DNA of 64,000 bases from Flagellimonas ochracea (GTDB taxonomy: Bacteria; Bacteroidota; Bacteroidia; Flavobacteriales; Flavobacteriaceae). A program made the translations under genes and the position numbers. Positions 60,904 through 64,000 of the stretch are shown here, one piece after another. Every line of letters begins with the position of its first letter. The stretch's first letter is position 1. The stretch spans positions 124,001 to 188,000 of the forward strand of contig NZ_JAAABI010000003.1 in NCBI RefSeq assembly GCF_009903685.1. Reading direction: 5' to 3'. Below the pieces are notes generated by a model that searched no databases, had not been told where the DNA came from, and was given only the letters and a program-made list of their open reading frames with translations.

Positions 60904-62184
60904 ATGAAAACAATCAGTATTTTTTTGGTGGTTTTTTTGTGCTTTGCATGTAAAAACCAAAACAAACCAGAAGACAAAATCAATACAGTGAATCAAGAGC
61001 TGAATATTACCGCTAAGGATATTCTGGGGAATCCAGAATATATGGCCATTTCTTACGGAGGATATCGACAAAAAACCAGGGAAGTACAACCCACCATAGC
61101 TGAGTTGAAGGAGGATATGAAAATCCTTTCCGCAATGGGCATTGGCTTCATTCGCACCTACAATGTGCAATTTCCACATGCATCCAATGTGCTAAAAGCT
61201 ATTCGGGAACTCAAAAAGGAGGATCCCAATTTTCAAATGTTTGTGATGTTGGGTGCCTGGATAGATTGCAAAAATGCATGGACCGGCCAGGAACCAGATC
61301 ACAACGTGGAAAGTGAGGCCAATGCGGCCGAGATTGGGCGTGCGGTGGCGTTGGCCAATCAATATTCAGATATTGTAAAGGTAGTGGCCGTTGGCAACGA
61401 GGCCATGGTAAAATGGGCCACCAGCTACTATGTACAGCCCAATGTAATTCTAAAATGGGTCAATCATTTACAAAACCTCAAGGCCGAAGGTAAACTGCCC
61501 AAGGAGCTTTGGATCACCAGCTCCGACGATTTCGCTTCATGGGGTGGAGGTGACGCGGAGTATCATGTCCCCGATTTAGAGGCTCTGGTGAAAGCGGTCG
61601 ATTATATTTCTATACACACCTACCCCTACCACAACACCCATTACAATCCGGAATTTTGGATACAACCTGATCAGGAAGGTGAACTTTCAGATAAGGAAAA
61701 GGTGGATGAAGCCATGCAGCGGGCGTTGCTATTTGCCCAAAAACAATACGATAGTGTTTCCAATTACATGAAAAGTTTGGGGGCTAAAAAGCCAATTCAT
61801 ATCGGTGAAACAGGTTGGGCCAGCGTTTCCAATGGATTTTATGGGCCGAATGGTTCCAAGGCCACTGATGAGTACAAACAGGCCCTGTACCATGATCTTA
61901 TGAGGGAATGGACCACTAATGCCGGTATTTCATGCTTTTACTTTGAAGCTTTTAACGAACCATGGAAAGATTCACACAACCCAAAAGGATCAGAGAACCA
62001 CTTCGGACTCTTCACGGTGGATGGCAAAGCCAAATATGCTTTATGGGAAATGGTGGACAAAGGAACGTTCGATGGAATGACAAGAAATGGTAACCCAATT
62101 ACCAAGACATATAGTGGTGATATGGAAGCATTGATGGCTGATGTTCTTGTTCCACCCACTGGTGAAAGAATTGAAACCCCGTAA
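60904..62184 (+). CDS. GH17 family beta-1,3-glucanase-like lipoprotein
   Basis: A 426-residue lipoprotein (lipobox CFAC, Cys about 16) with a GH17 clan-A barrel. The acid/base is Glu166 in VAVGNEAM and the nucleophile Glu302 in IHIGETGW, counted from ATG 60904; an ATG at 60892 would add four residues. GFIRTYNVQ near residue 85 fits GH17. The family cleaves beta-1,3-glucans, or transglycosylates them. It is probably periplasm- or surface-facing and trims laminarin fragments before import. 50 bases after the phosphorylase gene. Confidence 0.9.
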   Translation: MKTISIFLVVFLCFACKNQNKPEDKINTVNQELNITAKDILGNPEYMAISYGGYRQKTREVQPTIAELKEDMKILSAMGIGFIRTYNVQFPHASNVLKAIRELKKEDPNFQMFVMLGAWIDCKNAWTGQEPDHNVESEANAAEIGRAVALANQYSDIVKVVAVGNEAMVKWATSYYVQPNVILKWVNHLQNLKAEGKLPKELWITSSDDFASWGGGDAEYHVPDLEALVKAVDYISIHTYPYHNTHYNPEFWIQPDQEGELSDKEKVDEAMQRALLFAQKQYDSVSNYMKSLGAKKPIHIGETGWASVSNGFYGPNGSKATDEYKQALYHDLMREWTTNAGISCFYFEAFNEPWKDSHNPKGSENHFGLFTVDGKAKYALWEMVDKGTFDGMTRNGNPITKTYSGDMEALMADVLVPPTGERIETP

Positions 62185-62194
62185 GCAAGAAACA

Positions 62195-63727
62195 ATGAAA
62201 AGACGTTTACATTGTCTAGGGCTAATTGCAATACTAATGATGACAAGCTGTGTTCAAGAAAAACCACAATTGGAAGTGGAGGTATACGAAACCGCGTCCA
62301 ATGGCAACACTTTTGAGAAAGTAAACCCATCCGCCTCCGATGAATATGATACGCAAATTATCATAGTACCCGAGGAAAAATTTCAGACCATAACCGGATT
62401 TGGAGGGTCATTTACAGAGGCTTCGGCCCACTTATTGAACCAATTGGGTGCAGCCAATAGGCAAAGAGTTTTGGAAGCTTATTTTGGTGAAGAAGGAGCT
62501 CGATATTCCTTGACACGAACACACATCAATTCTTGTGACTTTGCTTTGAGCAACTATTCCTATGCACCTATAGAAGGAGATGTGAATTTGGAACATTTTT
62601 CTATTGAGGAGGACAAAGAGGACATCATACCCATGATTAAGGAGGCGATGGCCATTTCCAAGGACGGTTTTAAAATTATTTCTTCTCCTTGGACAGCACC
62701 ACCCTGGATGAAGGACAACAAAGATTGGGTAGGGGGCAAACTATTGCCAGAATACTACGATACTTGGGCCTTGTTCTTTTCTAAATACATTGATGCTTAT
62801 AAGGCGGAGGGCATAGACATCTGGGGATTAACTGTTGAAAATGAACCCCTGGGCAATGGAAACAATTGGGAGAGCATGCATTATACTCCTGAGGAAATGA
62901 CCCAGTTTGTGCAAAATCATCTAGGACCTACCTTAGAAAATCTTGGGAAGGGCAACGTTAAAATATTGGGCTATGATCAAAACCGGGAACACCTTAACGA
63001 ATGGGTGGATACCATGTTCGAAAATGAAGAAACATCAAAGTATTTTTCAGGAACGGCCATACATTGGTATGCCAGTACCTATGAAGTTTTCCCCGAAGCG
63101 TTGCAATATGCCCATCAAAAAGCACCCGATAAACATTTGATTCAATCCGAGGCCTGTGTGGATGCTGAAATTCCGCAATGGCAGAACGATTCATGGTACT
63201 GGCAAAAAGAGGCAACAGACTGGGGTTGGGATTGGGCACCGGAAAGCGAAAAGCACTTACACCCAAAATATGCCCCCGTAAATAGATATGCTCGTGACAT
63301 CATTGGATGCCTGAACAATTGGGTCGATGGTTGGGTGGACTGGAATATGGTCTTGGATAAACAAGGAGGGCCAAACTGGTTCAAAAACTGGTGTGTTGCA
63401 CCCGTGATTGTTGATCCAGAGAAAGATGAAGTGTACTTCACCCCACTATATCATGCACTTAAACATTTCAGTAAATTTATAAGACCTGGAGCTGTACGAA
63501 TAGGGGTCAAACCCTCTGACGATTCTTTGATGGTAACAGCTGCCAAGAATCCTGATGGTTCCATTGCCATTGTTGTTTTTAATGAGGGCTCTACATCAAA
63601 GCAGGTTAACTTCCAAATAGCTGAAAACACAACTACTGTTCCTATTAATGGGCAGGCGATACAAACCGTAATGGTGGAACCGGACATCCAAGGCACCAAA
63701 AATAACCAACAAAATAAACAACTATGA
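62195..63727 (+). CDS. GH30 family glycosidase (probable endo-beta-1,6-glucanase) lipoprotein
   Basis: A 510-residue lipoprotein (MTSC, Cys about 19) with the GH30 barrel plus C-terminal beta-sandwich. FGGSFTEASAHLLNQL near residue 68, SPWTAPPWMKDN near 165, acid/base Glu217 in TVENEPLGNG and nucleophile Glu319 in LIQSEACVD. It matches the subfamily of beta-glucosidases and beta-1,6-glucanases. In a laminarin locus the expected job is removal of beta-1,6 branches. ATG 62195 gives a correct signal peptide; the longer frame from 62141 does not. Overlaps the transporter gene by ATGA. Confidence 0.93.
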   Translation: MKRRLHCLGLIAILMMTSCVQEKPQLEVEVYETASNGNTFEKVNPSASDEYDTQIIIVPEEKFQTITGFGGSFTEASAHLLNQLGAANRQRVLEAYFGEEGARYSLTRTHINSCDFALSNYSYAPIEGDVNLEHFSIEEDKEDIIPMIKEAMAISKDGFKIISSPWTAPPWMKDNKDWVGGKLLPEYYDTWALFFSKYIDAYKAEGIDIWGLTVENEPLGNGNNWESMHYTPEEMTQFVQNHLGPTLENLGKGNVKILGYDQNREHLNEWVDTMFENEETSKYFSGTAIHWYASTYEVFPEALQYAHQKAPDKHLIQSEACVDAEIPQWQNDSWYWQKEATDWGWDWAPESEKHLHPKYAPVNRYARDIIGCLNNWVDGWVDWNMVLDKQGGPNWFKNWCVAPVIVDPEKDEVYFTPLYHALKHFSKFIRPGAVRIGVKPSDDSLMVTAAKNPDGSIAIVVFNEGSTSKQVNFQIAENTTTVPINGQAIQTVMVEPDIQGTKNNQQNKQL

Positions 63728-64000
63728 GTCAAGTAAAAATGCTTCCGAAAGACAAAGTCCCAGTAGGACAAAAGGCCGCCTTTGGAGCGGGCCACTTCAT
63801 TCTGAATATTTTACCAGGAACACTGGGAGTTTTCATTCAGTTTTTTTTACTGACCGCTTGGGGAGTTGACCCACTTTGGGCAGGACTTTTGGGTGGATTG
63901 CCCCGAATATTCGATGCCGTTACCGACCCGATAATGGGTTTCATTTCTGATAATACAAAATCCAGATTTGGACGAAGAAGGCCCTATATCTTCTTGGGAG
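63724..64000 (+). CDS. GPH-family sugar:cation symporter, N-terminal part (cut by window end)
   Basis: The first 92 residues of a transporter running off the right edge. HFILNILPGTLGVFIQFFLLTAWGVDP is the first helix pair. FDAVTDPIMGFISDNTKSRFGRRRPYIFLG contains the D-x-x-x-DP-x-x-G and RFGRRRP motifs of the glycoside-pentoside-hexuronide:cation symporters (MelB group). It starts inside the GH30 stop (ATGA). It would carry the sugar or oligosaccharide products of the locus across the inner membrane to the cytoplasmic phosphorylase. Confidence 0.9.
   Translation, partial: MSQVKMLPKDKVPVGQKAAFGAGHFILNILPGTLGVFIQFFLLTAWGVDPLWAGLLGGLPRIFDAVTDPIMGFISDNTKSRFGRRRPYIFLG

Noticed and set aside
1-64000. 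CRISPR arrays, prophage genes, conjugation genes, complete insertion sequences
   Set aside because: None seen on either strand; no regularly spaced short repeats, capsid/tail, relaxase, integrase or transposase frames.

Overview
The window looks like a chromosomal segment of a marine flavobacterium (Bacteroidetes; gene content and style resemble Muricauda/Allomuricauda-type genomes, which is an inference). Supporting signs are moderate-to-low GC, starts without clear Shine-Dalgarno sequences, TAnnTTTG-type -7 promoter boxes, a FecI/FecR/TonB-receptor operon, a Y_Y_Y-LuxR glycan regulator, and a division/cell-wall cluster in the usual flavobacterial order.

Region 1 (1-18240) is conserved core. 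A truncated unknown gene and a small unknown gene are followed by leftward engB and an alpha/beta hydrolase. Then comes the complete rightward dcw cluster: mraZ-rsmH-ftsL-PBP(PASTA)-murE-mraY-murD-ftsW-murG-murC-ftsQ-ftsA-ftsZ. It is very tightly packed, with many overlaps. A period-10 GTGG repeat array and a TATATTTG box precede mraZ. A terminator follows ftsZ, then a GatB/YqeY-family gene.

Region 2 (18245-41930) is accessory DNA beginning at tRNA-Arg(TCG). The 3' end of this tRNA plus its downstream 12 nt recurs, ungapped over 32 nt, at 31696 and 33054, with a possible degenerate trace at 41861. The first two copies also share several hundred bases of downstream sequence. I read this as serial insertion of related elements at one tRNA, although no integrase is visible. 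The first interval (18.3-31.7 kb) carries a divergent unknown/putative regulator and a TonB receptor, quinone-oxidoreductase-like enzyme, HyuA/HyuB, cupin, membrane protein, NCS1 permease and proline-dehydrogenase-like enzyme. Together these look like uptake and catabolism of a small cyclic amide, imide or amine. The second interval is just a nitroreductase. The third holds a collagen-like lipoprotein and a FecI-FecR-TonB receptor operon. That operon is flanked on both sides by transcription units sharing a bipartite CAGGAGTTT-N10-GTTGTT motif: a 50-aa membrane peptide and an acidic repeat lipoprotein. A receiver-only response regulator and a 49-aa ORF follow.

Region 3 (41.9-64 kb) starts with a leftward aldo/keto reductase-MFS-type transporter pair and a membrane AraC regulator. 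It is followed by a rightward beta-glucan (laminarin-type) utilisation locus: a Y_Y_Y/LuxR regulator, a clan-A glycosidase fused to a putative outer-membrane beta-barrel, a modular glycan-binding lipoprotein, a GH16 laminarinase, a large multi-module lipoprotein, a terminator, a GH149-like beta-1,3-glucan phosphorylase, GH17, GH30 and the start of a GPH sugar:cation symporter. No SusC/SusD pair is present. The enzyme-barrel fusion is the most unusual protein in the window and may supply the outer-membrane step.
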